Below are positions 55,001 to 63,582 of a DNA stretch of 64,000 nt, piece after piece; the first letter of the stretch is position 1, and every line of letters begins with the position of its first letter. The position numbers and the translations under genes were made by a program. The notes below the pieces were generated by a model, which did not search any database, had not been told where the DNA came from, and saw only the letters and a list, made by a program, of their open reading frames with translations. Source of the DNA: Symbiodinium natans (lineage: Eukaryota; Sar; Dinophyceae; Suessiales; Symbiodiniaceae); the NCBI GenBank assembly GCA_905221605.1, contig CAJNDS010002263.1, positions 27,501 to 91,500 of the forward strand, given 5' to 3'.

Positions 55001-57660
55001 CGGTGTCCTCTGATGTACTGCCTGGACGAGGTGGATGCGTCCTTTGCCAAACTGGCTCGGACGGATCCTGCTTTCATACTGTATTCAGACTTTCACGAGA
55101 TACTGCTGGAGATGGGTGTTTCAGACAGCCACATTCTTGCTGGCTTCAATGCTCTGGATCTGCATAACACTGGAATCGTCACTCGCCGAGATTTTCGGCA
55201 TTGCATGAAGGAGGTGTTCTTGGAGTGCCCAGGTGCTTCGCATGAGTCTCTCTTGACCAGACTCTGCCAGAATGCATTTGCAAGCAACACCGGCTTTGAG
55301 TCACTGGAAAGCATGATGGGATTGATTTTAGCCCAGTGGCGCCAAATCAAGCTGGACGAGCTCGGCACGAAGATTTACATCTACTTGATGCTTGAAGGAA
55401 ACGTGCAGAGCCTCTTCAAAACGGTGAATGTCAGAGTTCAAGCTTTGCTCTTCGCAGCCTTTGTTCAAGTTGTCTTAACCTGGCTTCAGGAGAAGAACTT
55501 TCGAGTTATCGAGAGGGACATTACGTCCTTGGGTATGCGGCATATCGGCTATGGAGTGCATCCGTGTTACCTGTGCCTGTTTCAGTTGGCTTTGCTCCGG
55601 GCCCTTGAGGACCTCTATGGCTTGTCTGAACGGGCAGAGATGGCCTGGTCTGTGGTATGGCTTCGCTTCGTTGCGGCTCCCTTCACACAAGGGCGCCTTT
55701 GTGCGGAGGACACAAGCCGCAAGACCGTTGCTTCGACTGTGCGCAGTCTCCTGCAGAAGGCCTCGGCCGACGAGAGGTTCATCCCCAGCCTAGCTGCCAA
55801 CTTGAACAAAGTGCCGGCGGGTCACCACAACTGGACGGAGACAATCTTCAGGGATTCGGAGCACGAGCTAAGCCACATGTCGATGCTTGCATCCTTCCTG
55901 GAAGATACGGCCGACAAGCTGCTCAATGAAGACGTGCTCAGTGCTCGACGCAGACTTCGGCAGGTCGTATCCATCCACTGGGACCGTGGCATTTTTCCTC
56001 GGCATATGCTCACGTTCCAGTACGCTGCCACGATAACTTTTCGAGACATCCTTGGCCCGCAGGTCTTCGATGACAAGGCAGAGTCCTTGTGGGTCGTCTT
56101 CTTCCAGATGGAGATCATGGATACCTTGCTCCTTGCACCATTTGCCGAGACGCACGACAAGCTGGAAGCATGGGTGACGACATGCAAGATGCCATACGTA
56201 GACCAGAAGGCATGGGACTCGCTCATGAAAATGGCCGGGGTTCAGGACGAACTATCTCACCAAGGGTATCAGCGTTTGTGTGGTGAGAGCTGGAAAGAAG
56301 CCGCCAAGATCACCCCGGATGACGTCCTCAGGACGCTCTGCGATGAAAGCATGCACCACCCTTCCTGGAAATTCGAGAGGGTCATTCGGAGTTACTGCTC
56401 CGCAAAAGCGGTCGTGACGTTGCTGGAGTGATCCACGGCCTGATAAGCTTTAGGGCGCACTGCTCTGAAAACTACAGGGGGTCGAACAGAAAGCCCTGAA
56501 CCCTAGTAGAGTTTAGGCACAAGGTACTGGGACCCAGCACTCTGCACGTCACGTCGATTCAGAGAGGTTGAACACGCGTGGAACACACGTGATTTGCTGA
56601 TTGGGCCCAAAAGGGCCCCTGCTTATAAGGTCAACGGGAAGCCGTAGATAGATCCACAATCCAAGCATCGGTTCTGAAGGCAGAGGGAATGCAGCCACTT
56701 AGGCTTATAATATATGATCAATAATATATATATATATATATATATTTATACATATGCATATGCATATATCTCTCTAGATATATGATATCTTGCCCGCTTG
56801 CAGATGTGTGTTCGCCAGCTAGGCCTAGACCCGAGACCCTCATGCCAGGAGGTGAGCCAAAGCTAAAGGTTTCAAGTTTTCAATTTTGGAGACTGCCAAA
56901 GCGACTGGGGGCGGTTCTCGGCGAGGGTCCCTTTGTTTGTCTCACAAAAGAGATGTATCAAGGGGATCCCTTTTCGAAGCGCCTTCCCCCACGAGCAACA
57001 CTCACTTTAGGGACCTGAAGGTCTCTACAGCCACCAGTCTTTAGGGTTCATCTGGTCCTTAAGACCTCAGCCCCACCGGGAGTGCTGCCGACAGGCCACA
57101 CAGCATGGAAAGATAGGGGCTGCGCTCACCCCCTTAAACTGTAGGGGACCTATTTTAGATGTCCGGAAGACGGTCATTCGACGTGTGCGACCTGCTTTTT
57201 GCGCACCCCGCAGCCGTTGGGACTCTGTGCCATCATCCCGAGAGGATCCGGAAAACGACGCTGTGCTTCTGTAGAGGATTTCCTAAACTTGCACGCTGCG
57301 TGCCGAAGGGGATCGAGTAGTAGAGCTGCTCCCTTTGGAAGCCCATGCCCGTCCAAGCCAGGATGATGAAATCGACAACAAGGACCAGCAGATCAAGTCG
57401 CCAGCTCGGCTGAGGGTTACAACAAACCCTAAGCCCCCAAGCCCTAAACACCACTCCGCGGGTCCTGCACGGGGTTTGCATCCTCCTGCAGAATCCCGGA
57501 GCTTGATGTCCAACAGCGTGCGCAACCACAAAGCCCAATGCCCTTCGCGTGGTTGACAAAACTCCTTCCTCAGGCACCTGAATGAGCGGATGAATGAGAT
57601 GTCCGGGGAGTTTGCCAACATGCTGCATGAGACGCTGGAGCGCTTGGGCACGCCCCCGAA
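52031..57660 (+). CDS. DRC12 (CCDC153)-like axonemal coiled-coil protein, exon chain
   Basis: Exons 52031-52081, 52462-52524, 53092-53148, 57362-57406 and 57574-about 57655 join into a coiled-coil protein. Its order of motifs resembles what I recall of DRC12/CCDC153, a small subunit of the nexin-dynein regulatory complex of motile flagella: ADMARQYK directly followed by ALQEELIYKINSL, a charged helix, DDEIDNKDQQIK, then NEMSGEFANMLHETLERL. Dinoflagellates are flagellated, so the role fits. The first two exons join in phase 0 exactly where the family motif is continuous. The N-terminal exons and the true end are not identified. Similarity is recalled, not searched. Confidence 0.55.
52462..52524 (+). 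CDS. DRC12-like exon (ALQEELIYKINSLDWERLVC)
   Basis: It starts after GCTGCCCAG and continues the previous exon in phase 0 as QYK-ALQEEL, matching the QYKxMQEEL pattern I recall from the family. The 3' end, at donor GTTTTC, is approximate. Confidence 0.6.
52598..52740 (+). repeat. TTTAGGG-orientation words in the 5' half of an intron
   Basis: Degenerate G-orientation heptamers lie at 52598-52655 and 52724-52738, downstream of the exon ending at about 52524. Confidence 0.8.
52901..52998. mobile_element. Short hairpin (MITE-like) element, copy B
   Basis: This 98-bp element runs from GGCATGTTTCCCC to GGGAACATCCC. The internal CTTATACTAACAGTCCTT pairs with an AGGACTGTTAGCATAAG stretch. It lies in the intron before exon 53092. 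Confidence 0.75.
53003..53068 (+). repeat. CCCTAAA tract before exon 53092
   Basis: Nine degenerate C-orientation heptamers end 23 nt upstream of the exon. Confidence 0.9.
53092..53148 (+). CDS. DRC12-like exon (EIQLTEQKEELDITNHELK), GA donor
   Basis: A phase-0 stretch of 57 nt between acceptor CCCGTTACAG and a GA donor (GAAGGG). Its heptad pattern is coiled-coil. It is bracketed by CCCTAAA before and TTTAGGG after. Confidence 0.6.
53200..53258 (+). repeat. TTTAGGG tract after exon 53092-53148
   Basis: Degenerate G-orientation heptamers (TTTGGGG, TTCGAG variants) begin about 50 nt after the donor. Confidence 0.85.
54042..56431 (+). CDS. Membrane protein with EF-hand-like loop and two tandem globin-like domains
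   Basis: The frame is open from the acceptor-like CTGCCACAG (54033-54041) to TGA at 56429-56431. It is therefore probably a long 3' exon; the nearest in-frame ATG is 54176 (54095 is GTG). Residues below are numbered from 54095. Five or six hydrophobic segments lie at about 91-111, 135-153, 168-186, 205-221, 229-248 and 276-294. A degenerate EF-hand loop sits at 355-366 (DLHNTGIVTRRD). Globin 1 spans about 415-530, with LGMRHIGYGVHP placing H483 as the proximal (F8) histidine and AEMAWSVVW as helix H. Globin 2 spans about 545-680, with SIHWDRGIFPRH placing H628 at F8, followed by FRDILG and KAESLWVVFF. Such a layout suggests haem-based oxygen or NO sensing, or redox activity, at a membrane; this is inference. 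The ORF has no interruptions, unlike its neighbours. Confidence 0.8.
56435..57361. other. Intronic/intergenic sequence with AT dinucleotide repeat
   Basis: An AT-rich microsatellite lies at about 56705-56790. No exon is supported before 57362. Confidence 0.5.
57362..57406 (+). CDS. DRC12-like exon (DDEIDNKDQQIKSPAR)
   Basis: It follows acceptor CCAAGCCAG, and 53092-53148 runs into it in phase 0. A GC donor (GCTGAG) at about 57409 gives the phase needed by the next exon. CCCTAAG/CCCTAAA words follow at 57424-57450. Confidence 0.5.
57574..57655 (+). CDS. DRC12-like exon (HLNERMNEMSGEFANMLHET)
   Basis: It follows acceptor TTCCTCAG in phase 2, and continues LERLGTPP. The MSxEFxxMLxETL pattern is the most family-specific segment. 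The 3' boundary, probably a GC donor, is approximate. Confidence 0.55.
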
Positions 57661-58433
57661 AGCCCGAATCTCCAACCCCTGCATGCACAGATAGTGTGGA
57701 TCAGGCCCCATGCCGCAGTGCCTTTGATCGGCAACCAGTCCAGCCCTCTGGTCTTACAGCCCACGAGCTCTTGAGAAGCCTTGCGAAGGACCTCATGAAG
57801 CACCACATAAACGACAAGCTGTCAGACGCCGCATTAGGCCCGGGGCAGCAGCGGCACACATCTGCCTCACGTTTTGAAGTTGGTGGCTCCCGTGTCCCCA
57901 GAAAGAGCCTAGGGGGCCAAAGCCTTAATGCAAGCGCCGAAGACCTCCCGAGCACCCTCGCTTTTCCAAGTAGTGGCGGGTTCTAGGTTCTCGGCCCATG
58001 CTGCCTCATCTTGCGGAAGCAATCCTCGTCACATGGGACGCTCGGAGCCTTTTCGTGTGGCCAAAGCGCCATCGGTCTTGGGGATGTCGGTCGTGGTCCT
58101 CGCAACTGTTCTCGCCTTTGGCCATTGGATCGAAAGTTTACGGTGTTCCGCGTAGCCGTCACGACCTCGTGTCGAGTTTTCGTGTGTTTGTGTGTCGCGT
58201 CTCATGTTTTATGCTCCGGTTGTACCCTCCTACTGTGTACCCTCCTGCTCTGTACTCGCCTACTGTGTACTGCGCGCCCTCAAGTGGGCAAGTTCTGCTT
58301 GAAAAGGTTTATGGGATTTATGCTGCATGTACCTTAATCGTATTTTTGGCAATATAGGGTATATGACCCCAAGTCCAAGCAAGACGGACGACATCTGCAT
58401 TCGGGCTCTCGCCCTGAAACCCGATTGCCCCAG

Positions 58434-58487
58434 GCGATGCCGATGCCTCCCGGCCTGACTTCACCCAGAGGCTCCAGGATTGTCGGG
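58434..58487 (+). CDS. Candidate exon ([17 protein letters not shown])
   Basis: It follows acceptor TTGCCCCAG. A GC donor is followed immediately by a TTTAGGG tract. Confidence 0.4.
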
Positions 58488-59061
58488 GCGCTTTAGGGTT
58501 TAGGCTTAGGGTTTAGGGTTTAGGGTTTGGGGTTTAGGGTTTAGGGTTTAGACTGCCAACTCCGAACTTCGCAATCCTCGGGAGAGTGAAAGGCGAAACC
58601 CTCGGCCCCGTATCCCACGGAGTGCACAGCGTCTTGTGTTGAGGGCTTCAGCTGGTTAGGGAGACTTAGAAGGGAAGAAGGGAATGAGATTCGGTACCCT
58701 GTATCATCCCTTATGATTCTAATTGTGGGCATCTCAGGGTTGCAAGGCACCTACTTCCCTAAACCCGAACCCCACACCACCCAATCTTGAAGAAGTCGGA
58801 TGAGGCGAGAGTATACCCAAACAGGAATCCCTCTCCCTCTCCCTCTCCCTCTCCCTCTCCCTCTCCCTCTCCCTCTCCCTCTCCCTCTCCCTCTCCCTCT
58901 CCCTCTCCCTCTCCCTCCCCCTCTCCCTCTCCCTCTATCTCTCTGGCTCTCTGTCTTTCTGTTTTTCTCGCTTACATATATATATATATACACACAGACA
59001 CACACAGAGACACAGAGAGAGAGAGAGAGACACACAGACACACAGACACCCAGACACACAG

Positions 59062-59093
<32 letters not shown>

Positions 59094-61738
59094 GTATGTA
59101 TGTATTACATATACATATACATATATACACATTTACATGTACATGTACATGTACATGTACATGTACATATACACACACATACACATACATAAAGTGAGTG
59201 AGTGAGTGAGACCTGCAAGCCGATAGGCAGCCCCTCTGGGGCGCAGGCAAACATTCAACACAGCAAGTGACATTGTAACACTCGCTTGTCAAAGCTACAA
59301 CACATAAACATATACATATACATATACACACATACACATATACATATACATGTACATATACATATACATATACATCTACATGTACATATACATATACATA
59401 CACATACACACGCGCACACATACATTAGGCCTAGAGGGTTTCCGCAGGACTTCAGCAACAAGGCCTACAACGCCGTGGCGATCAGCTCAAAAGCCCAGGG
59501 CGAAGGAGCCGCAAAGGCCGACCCAAAATTTAGGGTTCAGGGTTCAGGGTTTAGGGGTTTGGGGGGTTTACTATTGCGGGTTGCAGCAGGGGCATGTTCC
59601 CAAAGGTGCTAACAGTCCTGAGTGGGATTCCAGTAGGGGTAGTATAATCCCTATTGAGGACTGTTAGTATAAGGGGGAATGTCCTAATTGCAATATGTTA
59701 AGCGATGCTGTTTTAGTTGTAATCTGGACCTGCATAGACTTGAGCCAGTGGGGAAAAGGGTAGCCCTCTTTCGAAGTCAACAGCCGTAGCCTTAGCCCAA
59801 ACTCTGGAAACCCTAAACCTTCAGCCCTGCTTGACTCCCAAGCTCTCAGCATCATGGCCCCCTGAAGGATAAAGCAAAACCCTAGATCATCCAGCTATGC
59901 GGGAGCGACCCTTTAAAGAACGGGACCATATCCCTAAACTCCCCGAAGCCCTAGACCAGAACAACTTCTGCTGTGGCTTGGCACCACTTGTGTTGGGGAG
60001 GCCAACCTGCCCATCGCAGCAGGCCAAGATGGCTAAGGTGGGCTCCCCACGTGAGGGTTTGGGCTGTAGGGCTTGGAGCCCTAATGAAGGCTTTGGGGAT
60101 TGTGGCAGCTTATAGGGGTCTAGGGTTTAGGGGAGTTTAGGGTGATGGTCTCGGATGTGCGCGTGGAGGAGAATCTACATCTTTGGCACGCCTTGCGTGT
60201 CAATCGTTGTCTTAGTGGAGGTTGTGAAGAACCCTGAAACCCTAAACCCTACAACCTTAAACCCCAACCCCCAAGCCCTAAACTCTAGACCCCTGCAGTG
60301 TGGTTGCGAGGCTGCTAGGTGGCTGCAACCCCCCCAAACCTCGAAGCCGTGAGTGCCGGGAGTCGGTTGAACAGCTTTCTTTATTCGGCCCTCAGTCCAG
60401 ATGCAAAAATAAGGAGGGGTTTGTACGAGGGCTTAGGCCATATTTTTTTCCGGGTTCAGGGTTTAGGTTTTGGGGGATTGGGGATAGGGTTTAGGGGCTT
60501 ACGTGCCTGCAGGCGGCGCTGGGATCGTTAGGCCCCTACACCCTGACGGGCTGTGCAGGGAGTGACAACGGAGCTGCTCCCGTTTTTCCGCGCCTCCGAG
60601 GACGCCCCACCTTTGCAGTCTGCAACTCGACATGAGAGACGCAAAGGCTTGGGAGTGTGGGGAATAAGCAGAGTAGAAACTTGGGATGTTCACCTTTGTA
60701 AAAACAGTCCTTAATAGGGAGTCTAGTACCCCTATTAGAATCCCTATTAGAATCCCTATTAAGAAGCCCCAGGTAGCATTCGTGAGACCCGGAGTCACAG
60801 AAAACCGGAAGCCAGACAACCCGAAACCCTGAACCTCAAAACCCCCATACGTAAACCCTAAACTCGTTGTTGAACCTCAAGTCTGTCCTCTCATTGCCAG
60901 GAACTCGGTTTCTACGACGTCCGTGCTGAGAAGAATCGCAGTAGGTACTAGTAGCAAACCGGGTTGAAGATCACAGGAGGGTCGCGTTCGGGTCCCCTTT
61001 TACACGGATTCGTGGTAATGTAGAGAACTGCCAATATGGTGTGGGGCTTCAGGGCCTCATGGCTTCAAGGTTAATTGCAAAAGGGTTCCTCGCCATTATG
61101 ACAACAGCCGGCAAAGCAGACGACAAGTTGAGCAGTGCTTCGGCTTCGGTTGCGTCTCACCAATAAAGCACGTGCTGGACTGATGCGCGCCCTTTCAAAA
61201 ACAGCAAACCCCAAACTCTAAGCTGTAGGATGTGGGGTTTTGCATGTAGATGCGCTGTTCAGAAGTGTGGGCTGGACCTTGTGGATTCCAACGCGCCCAT
61301 ATCCTGAGAGCACATTGTCTCGTATGACAATCTCGCCAACGACATGTCATAACGAACGTCTCTGAAGCATAAGTAATCCACTCGTACCGCGTGCCTGCAG
61401 GCTTGATTTGTTCTGTGCCTTTGCAAGTTCATCAGTGGCATGGTCTGATGCTGCTCTGCATTGCATGCCGGCTATGATTTAAAGATGCTCATCATGGCGG
61501 TTGTATGGGTGCCTTGCTGGTCTTTTCGGGCTTCGAAAGTTTTGGGGAGCGAGGGTCTGCAACTTGTCGAGCGAGCCGTTTGGTTTACAAGCCTTGTCGA
61601 CTTGTAGTGCTGGTACCGTAGAGGAGGCATGCAGCCCCCCCAGCCACCTGGAGATCCCCCAGAAATGGGGTTTGGAAGCACGTCCTTCTGGGAGCTGCAC
61701 CGGACGTTGGGCGAGTGCTACAAGCTGGACATCGCAAG
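58434..61738 (+). CDS. Gene D model: further + strand exon chain, product unknown
   Basis: Candidate exons at 58434-58487, 59448-59516, 60513-about 60557, 60901-60940 and 61622-61738. The peptides are short and unrecognised. They could continue the DRC12-like gene or belong to one or two others. TTTAGGG tracts follow the first two, and a CCCTAAA tract precedes 60901. Confidence 0.3.
58488..58556 (+). repeat. TTTAGGG tract immediately after a candidate exon
   Basis: Nine to ten heptamers in G orientation start within 5 nt of the candidate donor. Confidence 0.92.
58829..59430. repeat. Compound microsatellite: (CTCCCT)n, (CA/GA)n, (AT)n, (ACATGT)n, (ACATAT)n
   Basis: A CTCCCT array at about 58829-58935 is followed by CACAGA-type repeats (58990-59065) and AT runs. 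ACATGT repeats lie at 59140-59170 and ACATAT-type repeats at 59300-59420. All long frames here are artefacts. Confidence 0.95.
59448..59516 (+). CDS. Candidate exon, 23 codons, GC donor
   Basis: It lies between acceptor TTTCCGCAG and donor GCCGAC, in phase 0, reading [20 protein letters not shown] and AAK. A TTTAGGG-orientation tract follows at 59530-59570. Confidence 0.5.
59591..59684. mobile_element. Short hairpin (MITE-like) element, copy C
   Basis: It runs from GGCATGTTCCC to GGGGGAATGTCC. The internal GCTAACAGTCCT pairs with an AGGACTGTTAGT stretch. Same family as 17116 and 52901. Confidence 0.75.
60237..60290 (+). repeat. CCCTAAA tract before an acceptor
   Basis: Degenerate C-orientation heptamers end at CCCCTGCAG (to 60299). 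A G-orientation group lies upstream at 60118-60140. Confidence 0.8.
60513..60557 (+). CDS. Candidate exon ([15 protein letters not shown])
   Basis: It follows acceptor CGTGCCTGCAG. The 3' boundary is uncertain and the coding evidence is weak. Confidence 0.3.
60683..60771. mobile_element. Degenerate hairpin element, copy D
   Basis: The left end GGGATGTTCACC and AACAGTCCTTA are conserved. The right arm is lost and CTATTAGAATCC is duplicated within. Confidence 0.55.
60818..60868 (+). repeat. Degenerate CCCTAAA tract
   Basis: C-orientation variants lie upstream of the exon at 60901. Confidence 0.75.
60901..60940 (+). CDS. Candidate micro-exon ([13 protein letters not shown])
   Basis: A 40-nt stretch between acceptor TCATTGCCAG and donor GTAGGT. 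Confidence 0.5.
61622..61738 (+). CDS. Candidate exon (proline-rich then helical)
   Basis: It follows acceptor GGTACCGTAG and ends at donor GTACTA. The frame reads [16 protein letters not shown], then [19 protein letters not shown]. Confidence 0.5.
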
Positions 61739-62387
61739 GTACTATGCCCAGGGAGCACACTCCACGCGTACTTCTGGCCTCTGTGACGTGCCCGAAGTAC
61801 CGGAGGTCCCGGTTTCAGGCAGGACTGACCTGCCCTGTACCAGTGTTTTTTTTGCTTCAGGGCTCTCGGCTCTCAGAGCTCTGCTTCCCTGAAGCCTTCA
61901 TGCTAAAATATGCTCAACCTGTGGAGGCCAGATCGTGGCCAAATCGTCCACTGCCAGCTTCCAGGATGAGGAGGATCGGAAACGATGGGGGGGTTCCGGT
62001 TGGTTTGGGGTTCCTACATTTCTTGCATCTCCTATTGTTGAGGGACTAGGAACATTTAGGGACCCATCTCTCTTGGATCCGCTGAGGCCACGAAGCTTCT
62101 ACAGCCCTCCTTAGACGTGTCCAATCAGCGTCCCCATTTCCTCCGGCTCGCCTTTAGAGACCCTGTGAGGCAGCGAGCCTCCCGGCCGATTCGCCCGTGG
62201 GCTCCATGAAAGAGGATTGCCTGGGTTTGTGGTTGTAAGTTGGGGTTCTGTCGGAACAAAAAAGTAGTTGCGCCGCAGGACCAGGGATGTTTACGGCCTT
62301 TTGATGTCTGTTGAGGTTTCAAGGAGGTCCTTGAAGGTGCGGGGCACTTCGCGAGTGTCCCCTGCCCAGAGAGGATCGCGACGTCAG

Positions 62388-62478
62388 CTTTCGTCCTTTG
62401 CCGGGCCCTGCCCTGACGGACTCCTTCGCGGCCGTTTCGGAGAAAGCCGAGTCGCTGCCTAGCCTGGGCCGTGAGAAG
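62388..62478 (+). CDS. Candidate exon (DSFAAVSEKAESLPSLGREK)
   Basis: It lies between acceptor GCGACGTCAG and donor GTGGGA, is open, and is polar/charged. Confidence 0.4.
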
Positions 62479-63139
62479 GTGGGATGCCCCCCAACAATGA
62501 GGCGAATTCCTGGGTTCTGTTCCCAGCCCTTTAGGGTGAAGGGTTTACATAAGGTTTGGAGTGCGACGGCCAGAGAAGTACTTGGATTGGTCATCGGCCT
62601 GCTTTTCGCTGAGCCTGGCGAGGGGCTAGAATCCCAGGATCGCACATGTCGAGTTGGTTACGACAAGCTCGTCGACACAAGCGGTCGTGTAGAATTCACG
62701 TCCCGCATTTATGTGTTGAGCCACGATTCGCGCATTTGCGTGTCCGCAATTAGGTCTATGTGACCATGAGAGTAGTCGCCGAGCTCTGCATTGAAGTATC
62801 CCACCGTCTGAACTGATGGGCAGGGTGGAACGTGTTGCTTCGGCACGAAGTGAGGAGCACAGACGAGATGAACTCAGTCAATCATCCCGGAATGTTGCCC
62901 TGCAGTGGGCCGTGTCTTCTCGGCGGGTGGCAAAAAAAAAACCCTAAGCCCGAATCCCTACACCCTAAACCTCCGGAAAGCGAGGGTTCGTCTAGACGGA
63001 GTTCGGGGTCAGAGGCTTCAAGCGAGAGGCCCCGGGAAGTTCGAACTCCAGTGTAGGGTTGCGGGTTGCTTGGGGGGTCCCCAAATCAGAGGGGAGACTA
63101 ACGGGCACTCCTCTTCTCCGGGCCTCTGAAAAGGTTTGG

Positions 63140-63215
63140 GGTGCTGGGTTTAGGGTTTTTTGCCTTAGGGTTTAGAGCCTAGGGTTCAGGGTTTGCCGCT
63201 TTAGGGTTTAGGGTT
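63140..63215 (+). repeat. TTTAGGG-orientation words
   Basis: Spaced, degenerate G-orientation heptamers, opposite to the C-orientation group at 63467-63512. Confidence 0.8.
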
Positions 63216-63466
63216 GGATGGTGACTCCGTAGGTCGAAGCAGCCCAGAGGCTGGATCGCATTGGCAAGGCTGTTTCTGTTTTTTCCATAAGTGCTTGTTC
63301 AAGACTGGCCCCCCCCAGAGCGTGCTTAAGAATTTTGGCCCCGGATCCCTACAAACAAGACTCTCACCCATGCAAGCGCTGGAAGTTGCCTCCGTCGAAA
63401 CCACTCTGAGCTTGGATCCCAAGCCTTATAGACCCGAAGCCTTAAAGCCCAAATCGATTTCTATGA

Positions 63467-63512
63467 AACCCTAAACCCTGAACCCGAAACCCGATGTTCT
63501 TAGCCCTAAGCC
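63467..63512 (+). repeat. Degenerate CCCTAAA tract before exon 63523
   Basis: C-orientation heptamers (CCCTAAA, CCCGAAA, CCCTAAG) end about 11 nt before the exon. Confidence 0.85.
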
Positions 63513-63522
63513 TTGAGCCCAG

Positions 63523-63582
63523 GAAGAGGGCCCAGAGCTTCAGCGGCTTCGAGCCAAGGGCCTGCTGGGACTCACGGGGAGG
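63523..63582 (+). CDS. Candidate exon (EEGPELQRLRAKGLLGLTGR), GC donor
   Basis: A phase-0 stretch of 60 nt between acceptor GAGCCCAG and donor GCAGGC. Another short candidate (VSEEKSPR) begins at 63746 after TCGGCAG. Confidence 0.45.

Noticed and set aside
58751-59421. Long frames encoding PLPLP-, RGRG-, HIHT- and YIYI-type repeats
   Set aside because: Direct products of simple-sequence repeats on both strands.
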